From Candidatus Yanofskyibacteriota bacterium (GTDB taxonomy: Bacteria > Patescibacteriota > Minisyncoccia > 2-02-FULL-40-12 > GWA2-44-9): a stretch of DNA of 33,620 bases. Location: the NCBI GenBank assembly GCA_023245235.1, contig JAHFKT010000008.1, forward strand, positions 1 through 33,620, in the 5' to 3' direction. The position numbers and the translations under genes are program-made. Below the pieces are notes generated by a model that worked only from the letters and a program-made list of their open reading frames with translations, searched no databases and was not told the DNA's origin. Positions 23,499 through 30,134 of this stretch are shown here, one piece after another; the first letter of the stretch is position 1, and each line of letters starts with the position of its first letter.

Positions 23499-23525
23499 AA
23501 AGGCGGGGGCCAAGCCCCCGCCTTT
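23499..23525 (-). terminator. Terminator of the 373-residue accessory gene
   Basis: The AAAGGCGGGGGC/GCCCCCGCCTTT stem with a CAA loop is followed on the minus strand by T6. It precedes the promoter of the next accessory unit. Confidence 0.92.
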
Positions 23526-23567
23526 GAGATTCCCGTTCCGGATGGAACGGTACGTTTCGTGTGCCGA

Positions 23568-24689
23568 CTACGCGCTCGCGCCGGTCGTCAGCTTCTCCAT
23601 CTGGACGAGCTGGCTGACCAACGCCTCGTCGGTCATCTCGTGGCGCTCCCATTTCTTGTAGAAGATCTGGGTGGCGCGCTCGTTCTTGCCCGCACCGATG
23701 GTGCAGTACTCGACCGCGAGGTCGATGGAGGCCTTCGTCCCGTTCGACGCGACCGGCGCCGGAGCGGAGGCCACGGCAGCCTGGACGACTTCCTGAACCG
23801 ACGTCTCGGCGACGGGTGTCGCCGCCGGAACCGCCTTGAGCTGCGTCTCGAGCTCGGCGATGAGCGTGTTGGCGGTGGTCAGGGCATCCCGATCACGATC
23901 GGTGATGGCCTTCTGCCTGTCCGTCTTCGCCGCCTCGAGCTGCTCCTGGAGAGTCGGTCCGGCGGTTTCGACCACCGTCTCGATCACATCCGTCCCTGGC
24001 AAGACTTCGTCGCCTTCGGGAGCGACGCCGTGGGCATCGATCTGCGCCACGATGTCGTTGAGCTTGGCTTCGGCCGTCGCGATGAGCGTCGGGTCGCCGG
24101 TCGTCCAGGCCTTGTCGAGGGCCGTCTGAGCCTCCGCTCTCTGCTGTTCGAGCGTCTGCTCCTGCGGCGTCGGCGTGCCGTGGCTGGTCTGCCGTCGCGC
24201 GAACAGGCCGGTCTTGTTGACGAACTCCCGCAGGACCCGGTCCGGCCGCGGTCTGGAATCCTCGACGACCGCGTCGAGGATCGAGAGCGGATCGTTCGGA
24301 TCCGCCTTGCCTGCCCCCGCCGGCGGGAACTTCTTGTCGAGTTCCCGGATGACGAAGGCGACCGTCTTCTCGGTGAAGAAGCCGATGCGTTCGACCTCGG
24401 CGAGCTTCATCGCGGGGCCCAGGGCGCCCACGACGCGGCCGATCTTGTAGCCGAACAGCATGTTGACCACGGGCCGGTAGGTCGCCGGTGCCGCCAGTGC
24501 CGCCTTGACGAGCCAGTCACGAGCCTGGCTGTAGCCGTCGCCGACGTCGGAAACGGCCTTGAGGAAACGGTCCATGATGTCCCGTTTCTTGTCGCGGGAT
24601 GCTCCGACGTTCGCAAGCGCCTCGACCACGAATGGCCGGACGACCTGCTTGATGTCCGATGCTGACGCGCGTTCTCTCCTTGAGTCCAT
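23568..24689 (-). CDS. Accessory two-part protein of unknown function
   Basis: A 373-residue product from ATG 24689, where GGAG sits 5 nt upstream. The track start at 24725 is a codon inside the leader. Residues 1-110 form a compact helical, fairly hydrophobic domain (FVVEALANVGASRDKKRDIMDRFLKAV, PVVNMLFGYKIGRVVGALGPAMKLAEVERIGFF). A Pro/Gly/Asp-rich linker and an Ala/Glu/Gln coiled-coil region (about 180-320, EQQRAEAQTALDKAW) follow. The C-terminal ~50 residues look folded again (DLAVEYCTIGAGKNERATQIFYKKWERHEMTDEALVSQLVQME). No known family is recognised. Third-codon positions are overwhelmingly G or C, the strongest deviation in the window. It is divergent from the beta-CASP gene. Confidence 0.75.
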   Translation of the reverse strand: MDSRRERASASDIKQVVRPFVVEALANVGASRDKKRDIMDRFLKAVSDVGDGYSQARDWLVKAALAAPATYRPVVNMLFGYKIGRVVGALGPAMKLAEVERIGFFTEKTVAFVIRELDKKFPPAGAGKADPNDPLSILDAVVEDSRPRPDRVLREFVNKTGLFARRQTSHGTPTPQEQTLEQQRAEAQTALDKAWTTGDPTLIATAEAKLNDIVAQIDAHGVAPEGDEVLPGTDVIETVVETAGPTLQEQLEAAKTDRQKAITDRDRDALTTANTLIAELETQLKAVPAATPVAETSVQEVVQAAVASAPAPVASNGTKASIDLAVEYCTIGAGKNERATQIFYKKWERHEMTDEALVSQLVQMEKLTTGASA

Positions 24690-24701
24690 GACTGCTCCTT
24701 T

Positions 24702-24717
24702 TCCGCAATATTGCGGA
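24702..24717. promoter_or_regulatory. 16-bp perfect palindrome beside a Shine-Dalgarno
   Basis: TCCGCAATATTGCGGA is a perfect palindrome a few bases upstream of the AAGGAG ribosome site of the 373-residue accessory gene. It could be an operator or an RNA hairpin that holds the ribosome site. Confidence 0.5.
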
Positions 24718-24806
24718 GGCAACACACGAATTACGAATTAAAGGTGCTTTCCTAAGGAGGGGACCCTCCCGAGTCGGGAAAGGCGCCTCCACTGCTGATT
24801 GTGCGT

Positions 24807-24850
24807 ATATTATCAGAATGATTGACTTTTGTCAATATTTGCAGTATGCT
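24807..24850. promoter_or_regulatory. Divergent accessory promoters sharing a palindromic -35
   Basis: Plus strand: TTGACT 24822-24827, a 17-nt spacer and TATGCT 24845-24850, for the beta-CASP gene. Minus strand: TTGACA (24830-24835), a 17-nt spacer and TAATAT (24807-24812), for the 373-residue gene. The two -35 boxes are arms of ATTGAC-TTTT-GTCAAT, so the two units are probably mutually exclusive or jointly controlled. Confidence 0.8.
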
Positions 24851-24865
24851 ATGGACGTTTTGAGC

Positions 24866-24910
24866 CCGGACAACAGTTCATCAGCCTCAAGCGGACGGCC
24901 TGTTGTCTGG
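24866..24910 (+). promoter_or_regulatory. Stem-loop in the leader of the beta-CASP gene
   Basis: CCGGACAACAG (24866-24876) pairs with CTGTTGTCTGG (24900-24910) over 11 bp with one G-U pair, enclosing 23 nt. It ends just before the AATGAGG ribosome site and may control translation or mRNA decay. Confidence 0.5.
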
Positions 24911-24932
24911 ACTTTCACAATGAGGCAATCCC

Positions 24933-26360
24933 ATGAGTAAGCTGACAATTGTCGGCAGTTCGAAAGAATCGGGGGTCCTTGGCTCCCAGTGTTATGCGCT
25001 TGACGATATTCTGATCGATTGCGGTATCGGCATGGTGCGCAGAGACGGCGTAACGCGAAGCGTTCCGCCGGAGCTTGCGACCCTTGCCGGTCGCTCCACT
25101 AAGATCAAGGCCGGACTTCTGACCCACAGCCACTTGGACCATATCGGTGCCTTGCCGATCCTGGCCCGGAACAACCTGATCGATCTTAATGCGAAGATCT
25201 GGGCAACACCCCAGACCTGCAACGTGTCGTTCGACGTATGCAAGGACAGCGTCCAGCATACCGATCTATACGATGAAGGGGACTTTCTCCTGATGCCGGA
25301 TTTCTCTCCTATCGCCGCTCCGGGTGAGTTCGAAGTATTGCCGGGCCAGCGGGCCTGGGCATTTCCGAACGGCCACCTGAACGGTTCCAGCGGTTTCGTG
25401 TTCCGGCTCAAGTCGGGCAAGAATGCGCTGGTGATGGGCGACTGGTGCTCTCATGATCAACCGATCGTGAAAGGCATGTTGCCGGTCAGCGAATGGCCGG
25501 AGGAATGGATCCCGGATATGGTGATCGCAAGTGATTGGACGTACGGCTTGAGCAGTCTTGAGGCCAAACGCACGTTCGCCTCGGAGGCGGCACGAATGCG
25601 TACGGTCATCAGGCATCGCTTTGAGCAGGGTATGTTCATCCGCGTCTTCGTTTTTGCGAACGGTAAGATGCAGAATGTGGCCCGGATCCTGGCCGATGAG
25701 TTCAGGAGCATCGGGGTACCGATCTACATCGATGGCCGTCTCGGTAAGAAGGTCTGGAAGACCTACCGGGATGTGCAATGGTCGGACCGGGACGTTCCGG
25801 TTCCGGCGCTCGGCGAACAGAGCGGCATCTACGAAGTCGAAGGACGGCGTCATCGCGAAGAGCTGATGAACGCTCAACAACCCAATATCATCATCACGTC
25901 GCCCGGCATGGGTGACGTCGGTCTCGGACCTCAGTATCTTCAGGCGAGTCTCCCGCGCCGCGATCATTTCGTAGCGTCGAGCTCGTTCTTGGCTGAAGGT
26001 TCGAATCTGTATGAGTTGGAGCGGCTGCTTGACGGTCACCCACGGTACCGTGATGGCGATGATATCTCGTTCTCGGTCACCAGTCGTAATAAAGAGCAGG
26101 AAGAAGAAGCGGTATTGGTCCCGATGAGAGCGGAGTACGACCACTTCGGGTTGAGCGCTCACAACGGCCCGGCCGATAACCTCGCCTTCCTTGATGCGTT
26201 GATCGAGCGTCGCGGCGGTGCGAAGCTTGAACGCTATGGCGTAGGTCATGGTGCGCCGGAAGCCCGGGCGATGGGCGCCCAACTGGTCCGGCACTATGTG
26301 ATCGATCCCGATCGCAATGTGATCGATCTGGCACCGGGAACGGTCATTGACCTTGATTAG
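24933..26360 (+). CDS. Beta-CASP metallo-beta-lactamase-fold hydrolase (RNase-like)
   Basis: A 475-residue predicted metal-dependent nuclease. Visible metal motifs are THSHLDHIG (HxHxDH, about residue 67), GHLNGSSGF and VMGDW. The beta-CASP part shows RVFVFANGKMQNV, SPGMG, HFGLSAHNG and GVGHGAPEAR, corresponding to the conserved His-bearing motifs B and C. This is the general layout of CPSF-73/RNase J-type enzymes. It lacks an obvious RNase J C-terminal domain or KH domains. RNA processing is therefore the best guess, DNA less likely. GAGG lies 8 nt before ATG 24933. It is driven by the divergent promoter shared with the accessory coiled-coil gene. Confidence 0.85.
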   Translation: MSKLTIVGSSKESGVLGSQCYALDDILIDCGIGMVRRDGVTRSVPPELATLAGRSTKIKAGLLTHSHLDHIGALPILARNNLIDLNAKIWATPQTCNVSFDVCKDSVQHTDLYDEGDFLLMPDFSPIAAPGEFEVLPGQRAWAFPNGHLNGSSGFVFRLKSGKNALVMGDWCSHDQPIVKGMLPVSEWPEEWIPDMVIASDWTYGLSSLEAKRTFASEAARMRTVIRHRFEQGMFIRVFVFANGKMQNVARILADEFRSIGVPIYIDGRLGKKVWKTYRDVQWSDRDVPVPALGEQSGIYEVEGRRHREELMNAQQPNIIITSPGMGDVGLGPQYLQASLPRRDHFVASSSFLAEGSNLYELERLLDGHPRYRDGDDISFSVTSRNKEQEEEAVLVPMRAEYDHFGLSAHNGPADNLAFLDALIERRGGAKLERYGVGHGAPEARAMGAQLVRHYVIDPDRNVIDLAPGTVIDLD

Positions 26361-26362
26361 AC

Positions 26363-26386
26363 AGGCGGCTTCTGCCGCCTTTTTTG
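26363..26386 (+). terminator. Terminator of the beta-CASP gene
   Basis: AGGCGGC-TTCT-GCCGCCT is followed by a T-run just after the stop codon. Confidence 0.92.
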
Positions 26387-26400
26387 TTTGAAGCGGAGTC

Positions 26401-26430
26401 TAATAAAAAAAGCCGCACCCAAGGTGCGGC
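26401..26430 (-). terminator. Terminator of the Nudix-like gene
   Basis: GCCGCACC-CAA-GGTGCGGC is followed on the minus strand by T7, 14 nt past the stop codon. Confidence 0.92.
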
Positions 26431-26444
26431 AACCGATCCCTTAA

Positions 26445-27221
26445 TTAGATGAGATGCAGTTTGCGCTGCGTGTATACGCGCCACATAATGGCGTGGTCAT
26501 TCAGGAAGCAGCTGTGAGTTTCATCACCGGCGATGAGCGCATCGACTTCCTCAGCGGTCATCTTGGCGACCCATTCCTGCTCGCCACCCTTGATGACCGG
26601 TGTGTCGCCGGGGAGCACGACTTCAAAGAATGTCTTGTAGTGACTGCCCCCCTGCTGACGGTCCGGCCGGGCGATGGTGTCGATGATGTCATCCTCGGTT
26701 ACTTCGGGGATGCTGACCGAGAGGCCAAAGAAGATCTCCTCGGCCAATTCCCGGCGTACCGTAGCGAAGATGTCGGGGTCGACGATATCCTGTTCGGGAG
26801 CGTCTTTTCCGCCGTACGGAAAGCCCGGGTCGGTCTTTGAAAAGTCCTTTATCACCGCGAACGTCCGCGGGACAGTCAGGAACTTGGTTATCATCCCGAC
26901 ACCGTGGCTTTGAGCCAGGCTCAGATCGGAACCGTGCGGCAGGATCTGCCGGTCGATCCGAACAGCCTTGAAGCGCTCGAGAAGCTCCTGGCGGGTCTGT
27001 CTGGCCCGGAACTCTTCGATGATCGCCTCGGAAAGGGGACTCAACCTGACCTGGGCATGGCGCGGTTTGCGGCGCAGCCGCCGGCGCTCTGAGCGGGACA
27101 CAAAGTGGTCCAAGTCTCCATGACGCTTCAGCCGTGCAAGCATCGGTCTCGTCTTTCTTTTTAACGTTCTGAGCGCGATATCGATTCGCGCGTCCTCGAC
27201 ACGGACAGCCGTGTTTGTCAT
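26445..27221 (-). CDS. Nudix-like protein with basic N-terminal region
   Basis: A 258-residue product from ATG 27221. Residues 1-95 are basic and helical (LKRKTRPMLARLKRHG, SERRRLRRKPRHA) and could bind RNA. The region after about 125 resembles a Nudix domain: RTFAVIKDF, then FPYGGKDAPE and VRRELAEEIFFGL. Compared with GX5EX7REUXEEXGU, the spacing before RE is about five residues too long and one extra residue precedes the final Gly. The Glu pair for metal binding is kept. The substrate is unknown; nucleotide or RNA-cap cleavage would be typical. A leaderless promoter supports the start, in contrast to the SD-led accessory genes beside it. Confidence 0.65.
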   Translation of the reverse strand: MTNTAVRVEDARIDIALRTLKRKTRPMLARLKRHGDLDHFVSRSERRRLRRKPRHAQVRLSPLSEAIIEEFRARQTRQELLERFKAVRIDRQILPHGSDLSLAQSHGVGMITKFLTVPRTFAVIKDFSKTDPGFPYGGKDAPEQDIVDPDIFATVRRELAEEIFFGLSVSIPEVTEDDIIDTIARPDRQQGGSHYKTFFEVVLPGDTPVIKGGEQEWVAKMTAEEVDALIAGDETHSCFLNDHAIMWRVYTQRKLHLI

Positions 27222-27227
27222 GGCCAG

Positions 27228-27256
27228 ATAGTGCCACAAAAATTAAAAAAAGTCAA
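27228..27256 (-). promoter_or_regulatory. Leaderless promoter of the Nudix-like gene
   Basis: On the minus strand TTGACT (27251-27256), a 17-nt spacer and CACTAT (27228-27233, weak) are followed by exactly 6 nt and ATG 27221. This rules out the track start at 27239. Confidence 0.55.
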
Positions 27257-27263
27257 CCACATC

Positions 27264-27304
27264 AGTAAAAGACCCGCGAGAGCATCTCTCGCGGGTCTTT
27301 TACT
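27264..27304 (-). terminator. Terminator of the S1-domain gene
   Basis: A perfect 19-bp stem, AGTAAAAGACCCGCGAGAG, with a CAT loop is located 24 nt after the stop; the A/T ends supply the U-run. Confidence 0.92.
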
Positions 27305-27328
27305 ACTCCAAATAAAAATCCCGTAACT

Positions 27329-28411
27329 TTACGCCGCCGGTTTGTCGAGCGTCAGGGTAAGCTTATGTTCTTTGGCATCGATGTGTACGATGGCCATGTC
27401 GTATTCCTGTCCTGCTACGAGTGCCTCCTGCGGGGTCTGTCCGCCAAGCTCGGCTACCGGAATGAATCCGACGATATTGCCGGCGAGTTCCACAAATGCG
27501 CCGCTGTTGCGGATCTTCGAGATCTTGCCGCGCACCTTCTGGCCAACCTGATATATGGTGTCGATAGTGAGCCAGGGGTCTTCTTTCAATGCTTTGAGCG
27601 AGAGCGAAACGCGGCCGCCATCGAGACTGATGATCTTGGCCCGGACCTTATCGCCCGGGTGCAAAATCTCGCGCGGGTCTTCGATGAACTTCCAATCGAT
27701 CTCGGAAGAATGGATGAGTCCGTCCAGGGTGTCGCTCAATTTCACGAATGCGCCGAAGTCCGTGACCTCGGTGATCTCACCGTCCACGATCTGCTCGACT
27801 GAAAGTTTCGCCAGCTCTTCCTTGGCGGCTTCTTCCTGGATGGCCCGCTCCGAGACGATGAGCTTGTTCTCGGCTTCGTTGAAGTCGAGAATCTTTACCT
27901 TGAACATCTGACCCTTGAATTTCTGAAGCGCCTGGACGATCTTTGTTGTATCGCCGCCGTCCACCTTCGGATAGTGTTCGGACGAGAGCTGTGAAAGGGG
28001 AAGGAATCCCTGGATGCCGCTCACTTCGATGATGAGGCCTCCTTTATTGATATTAACGATCGTCGTAGTGATGATCTCTCCGGCTTCTTTCTTTTCTTTG
28101 ATATCCTGCCAGGCAGTCGTGACCTGGGCGGCTTTCAGGGACAGTTCGCGGTAGCCGTCATCGTTCTCAAGATCCAGCAGCATAGCCGAAACATGGTCGC
28201 CCGGTTTCAGGACTTTCATCCGGTCCGGGTTGTCATAGAACTCTCCCGGATAAACGATGCCGATGCCGACCGATCCGAGGTCAAGGATTACATTAGCCTT
28301 AGAAACGCCGATAATGATGCCGCTCAAAATATTTCCCGGCTTGGGAAGAAAAAACTCCTCTTTCGACAAGAGGTCTTTCATCGACTTGATATCAGATTCT
28401 GCGATAGTCAT
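27329..28411 (-). CDS. rpsA: 30S ribosomal protein S1-like, four S1 domains
   Basis: RNA-binding protein that assists mRNA recruitment to the 30S subunit. The 360-residue product carries four S1 repeats, at about 25-95, 108-180, 205-275 and 293-357. The third (VDGEITEVTDFGAFVKLSDTLDGLIHSSEI) and fourth (VRGKISKIRNSGAFVELAGNIVGFIPVAEL) are closest to consensus. Typical proteobacterial S1 has six repeats and about 557 residues; short forms are usual in CPR and Firmicutes. It has its own promoter and an ~85-nt folded leader, consistent with autogenous control of S1 in other bacteria. Confidence 0.9.
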   Translation of the reverse strand: MTIAESDIKSMKDLLSKEEFFLPKPGNILSGIIIGVSKANVILDLGSVGIGIVYPGEFYDNPDRMKVLKPGDHVSAMLLDLENDDGYRELSLKAAQVTTAWQDIKEKKEAGEIITTTIVNINKGGLIIEVSGIQGFLPLSQLSSEHYPKVDGGDTTKIVQALQKFKGQMFKVKILDFNEAENKLIVSERAIQEEAAKEELAKLSVEQIVDGEITEVTDFGAFVKLSDTLDGLIHSSEIDWKFIEDPREILHPGDKVRAKIISLDGGRVSLSLKALKEDPWLTIDTIYQVGQKVRGKISKIRNSGAFVELAGNIVGFIPVAELGGQTPQEALVAGQEYDMAIVHIDAKEHKLTLTLDKPAA

Positions 28412-28531
28412 AAACGATCACCGAGCATCGGTAGTAGCGCTCGTCTTTCAGGCAAGACGGGCTTTCCGATCCAGGGCATTAAGGATTTCTGTAAGTTTCA
28501 TGAGCATACAATAATTCTTCATAAAATGCAA
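28412..28531 (-). promoter_or_regulatory. Promoter and folded leader of rpsA
   Basis: On the minus strand TTGCAT (28526-28531), a 17-nt spacer and TATGCT (28503-28508). The leader contains a CGTCTT-gcctga-AAGACG stem-loop (about 28450-28470) and a small CCGA/TCGG hairpin near the start codon. Confidence 0.6.
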
Positions 28532-28552
28532 CAGAACCCGCTAAAGCAGGGA

Positions 28553-28582
28553 TTGACAAAACGCTATATTTTATGGTATAAT
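28553..28582 (+). promoter_or_regulatory. Near-perfect promoter of the small secreted protein
   Basis: TTGACA (28553-28558), an 18-nt spacer and TGG-TATAAT (-10 at 28577-28582): both hexamers match consensus and there is an extended -10. The leader is about 42 nt and ends in AAGGAG, 7 nt before ATG 28631. It is the strongest promoter in the window. Confidence 0.85.
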
Positions 28583-28630
28583 TCAGCTACAAGCTTCGGT
28601 TACAGCCCTTTTCCATTAAGGAGCATCTAA

Positions 28631-28957
28631 ATGCGCACAGCATCAATCATCGTTCTCACGGCCGCGGTTCTCATCGGCGCCTATGGTTCTTCGGTGAGCG
28701 CTTCCTCCGACGGGCCCTCCGACCAGGACGCGACCAGCCAGATCATCCGGATCGATCAGAGCTCGCGGATGATGCCCGCGGTGGTTCTCAGCGTGCACAT
28801 CCTGAACAAGAGTACTCACGGCGACGAGTGCACCGTTGTGGCAGAGGTCACCAAGCAATACAAGGCCACCAACGACGGTAGCAACAACGGTGAACCCGTC
28901 AGGGGACGCGAGGTCCACTCTTTCGTAAAAGACGGTGGTCGCTGGACCATCCGATGA
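28631..28957 (+). CDS. Small secreted protein, unknown
   Basis: A 108-residue product. It has a signal peptide (MRTASIIVLTAAVLIGAYGSSVSA) with a likely AxA-type cleavage after residue 24, then a Ser/Asp-rich linker. A short domain follows (VVLSVHILNKSTHGDECTVVAEVTKQYK ... EVHSFVKDGGRWTIR). The ending FVKDGGRWTI resembles the last strands of NTF2/DUF4878-like folds, but too little is present to assign it. A strong promoter, a good Shine-Dalgarno and a terminator flank the gene, so it should be abundant. Its GC-rich codons and SD-led expression resemble the accessory genes at 21-26 kb rather than its neighbours. Confidence 0.8.
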   Translation: MRTASIIVLTAAVLIGAYGSSVSASSDGPSDQDATSQIIRIDQSSRMMPAVVLSVHILNKSTHGDECTVVAEVTKQYKATNDGSNNGEPVRGREVHSFVKDGGRWTIR

Positions 28958-28984
28958 CAGCAGATTCTCCAGAGCGAAAGCTCG

Positions 28985-29008
28985 GGCGGTCCAACAGGAC
29001 CGCCTTTT
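28985..29008 (+). terminator. Terminator of the small secreted protein gene
   Basis: GGCGGTCC-AACA-GGACCGCC is followed by TTTTCGTTTG. It lies inside the N-terminal extension of the track ORF 28954-29703, which argues against that long start. Confidence 0.88.
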
Positions 29009-29035
29009 CGTTTGTTTTCGGGGCTGTTTTGGGCA

Positions 29036-29064
29036 TTGTCGAACGGCATCTTTTTTGCTACAAT
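29036..29064 (+). promoter_or_regulatory. Leaderless promoter of the UlaG-like gene
   Basis: TTGTCG (29036-29041), a 17-nt spacer and TACAAT (29059-29064) are followed by exactly 6 nt (GGATCC) and ATG 29071. Confidence 0.75.
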
Positions 29065-29070
29065 GGATCC

Positions 29071-29703
29071 ATGACGATATCTTGGTTCGGACAGAGCTGT
29101 TTCCGCATAGAAGCCAAAGAGGGGAGCGTTCTCATTGACCCTTTTTCTAAAGATATCGGACTGCGTCCGCCCAAGGTAAAAGACGATATCGTACTGGTCA
29201 CGCACCAGCATTTCGATCATAATAATATAGAAGATGCCGTCGAGGGGGCATTCATCGTTCAAAATCCCGGCGAATATGAAAAGCAGGGCATTGCGATCCG
29301 CGGCATTCAGTCGTTCCATGATAATAAGGAAGGGGCCGAGCGCGGCCTGAACACGATCTATATGATCAAGGCCGAAGAATTGACCGTTTGTCATTTAGGA
29401 GACCTTGGCCATAAGCTGGCCGACCAGCAGATAGAGGATATCGGCGATATCGACATCCTGATGATCCCCGTCGGCGGCAGCTATACCATTGACGCAAAGA
29501 CCGCCGTTGAAGTTATCGGCCAGATCGAACCCAAGATCGTCATCCCGATGCATTATAAGGTGGCGGGTCTGGGAATATCGCTGGACGGCCCCGAGAAATT
29601 CGTAAAGGAACTCGGCCTGCCGCCCGAGAAGGTCGATAAATACAAAGTAGCCAAAAAAACACTGCCGGTCGAAGAAACAAAATTGGTGATGTTTAATCTA
29701 TAA
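29071..29703 (+). CDS. UlaG/UPF0173-like metallo-beta-lactamase-fold hydrolase
   Basis: A 210-residue metal-dependent hydrolase from ATG 29071. The track start at 28954 reads through the previous terminator and is rejected. Motifs are SWFGQSCFRIE at the N-terminus, LIDPF, VTHQHFDHNN (HxHxDH), GEYE, LGDLGH and PMHYK near the C-terminus, typical of UPF0173/UlaG-like proteins. Natural substrates of the family are mostly unknown; UlaG opens L-ascorbate-6-phosphate. The following membrane-protein gene starts 5 nt later and is probably co-transcribed. Confidence 0.87.
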   Translation: MTISWFGQSCFRIEAKEGSVLIDPFSKDIGLRPPKVKDDIVLVTHQHFDHNNIEDAVEGAFIVQNPGEYEKQGIAIRGIQSFHDNKEGAERGLNTIYMIKAEELTVCHLGDLGHKLADQQIEDIGDIDILMIPVGGSYTIDAKTAVEVIGQIEPKIVIPMHYKVAGLGISLDGPEKFVKELGLPPEKVDKYKVAKKTLPVEETKLVMFNL

Positions 29704-29708
29704 ATACC

Positions 29709-30068
29709 ATGAGTAAATTTTTAGACGATATCAGAAGCCAGCCCGAACATATCCGAGAAATGTATGCGGGTTTGTGCACGGTCGTCGTGGTCGCGGTTGT
29801 CTTAATGATCTGGTTCCACTCATTCAAGCAGAACGTATACGCGCTCCTCAACCCTGATGAACAGACTCAGACCCGGGATCAGTTTTTTGCCAGCAACAAT
29901 GCTCCCTCCTCGTTGTTCGGCTATATCGGGCAGGCTGTCTCCGCCAGTCGGGCTACGATCGCGGACTTGCTGAAAGGCAACGTGCCAAGCGGATCGAACA
30001 GCCAGACCGGCACCGCAACGCATGATTCCGGCCAAGTCCACGTTCTGCCGATATCGGGAAATCGGTAG
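29709..30068 (+). CDS. One-pass membrane protein, unknown
   Basis: A 119-residue product. The N-terminus (MSKFLDDIRSQPEHIREMYAGL) is amphipathic and cytoplasmic. A single membrane helix spans about 22-40 (TVVVVAVVLMIWFHSF). The remainder is a polar, Ser/Thr/Asn-rich external tail that ends in a disordered stretch. The juxtamembrane pattern 'QPEHIREMYAGL...' followed by one helix recurs in small Patescibacteria proteins, as I recall; no function is known to me. Second gene of a two-gene unit with the UlaG-like hydrolase. Confidence 0.75.
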   Translation: MSKFLDDIRSQPEHIREMYAGLCTVVVVAVVLMIWFHSFKQNVYALLNPDEQTQTRDQFFASNNAPSSLFGYIGQAVSASRATIADLLKGNVPSGSNSQTGTATHDSGQVHVLPISGNR

Positions 30069-30069
30069 G

Positions 30070-30115
30070 TTGAGCGCAGGACCTTCTTTATATACAATGT
30101 TTGCAAAACAAACAT
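30070..30115 (+). promoter_or_regulatory. Promoter and operator-like repeat of gyrA
   Basis: TTGAGC (30070-30075), a 17-nt spacer and TACAAT (30093-30098). Overlapping the -10 and the expected start is ATGTTTG-caaaa-CAAACAT (30097-30115), a perfect 7-bp inverted repeat that could be an operator or a 5' hairpin. Confidence 0.6.
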
Positions 30116-30134
30116 CCTCATTTTAAATTCTCGT

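Noticed and set aside
23559-24665. Plus-strand ORF of 368 residues opposite the accessory gene
   Set aside because: It is an antisense shadow of a GC-rich gene. The minus-strand frame has a promoter, Shine-Dalgarno and terminator and a more natural protein composition; this ORF is Arg/Gly-rich and lacks signals.
25266-26294. Minus-strand ORF of 342 residues
   Set aside because: It lies entirely opposite the beta-CASP gene, whose metal motifs prove the plus-strand frame.
28954-29070. N-terminal extension of the UlaG-like protein
   Set aside because: It contains the terminator of the preceding gene and the promoter of this one.
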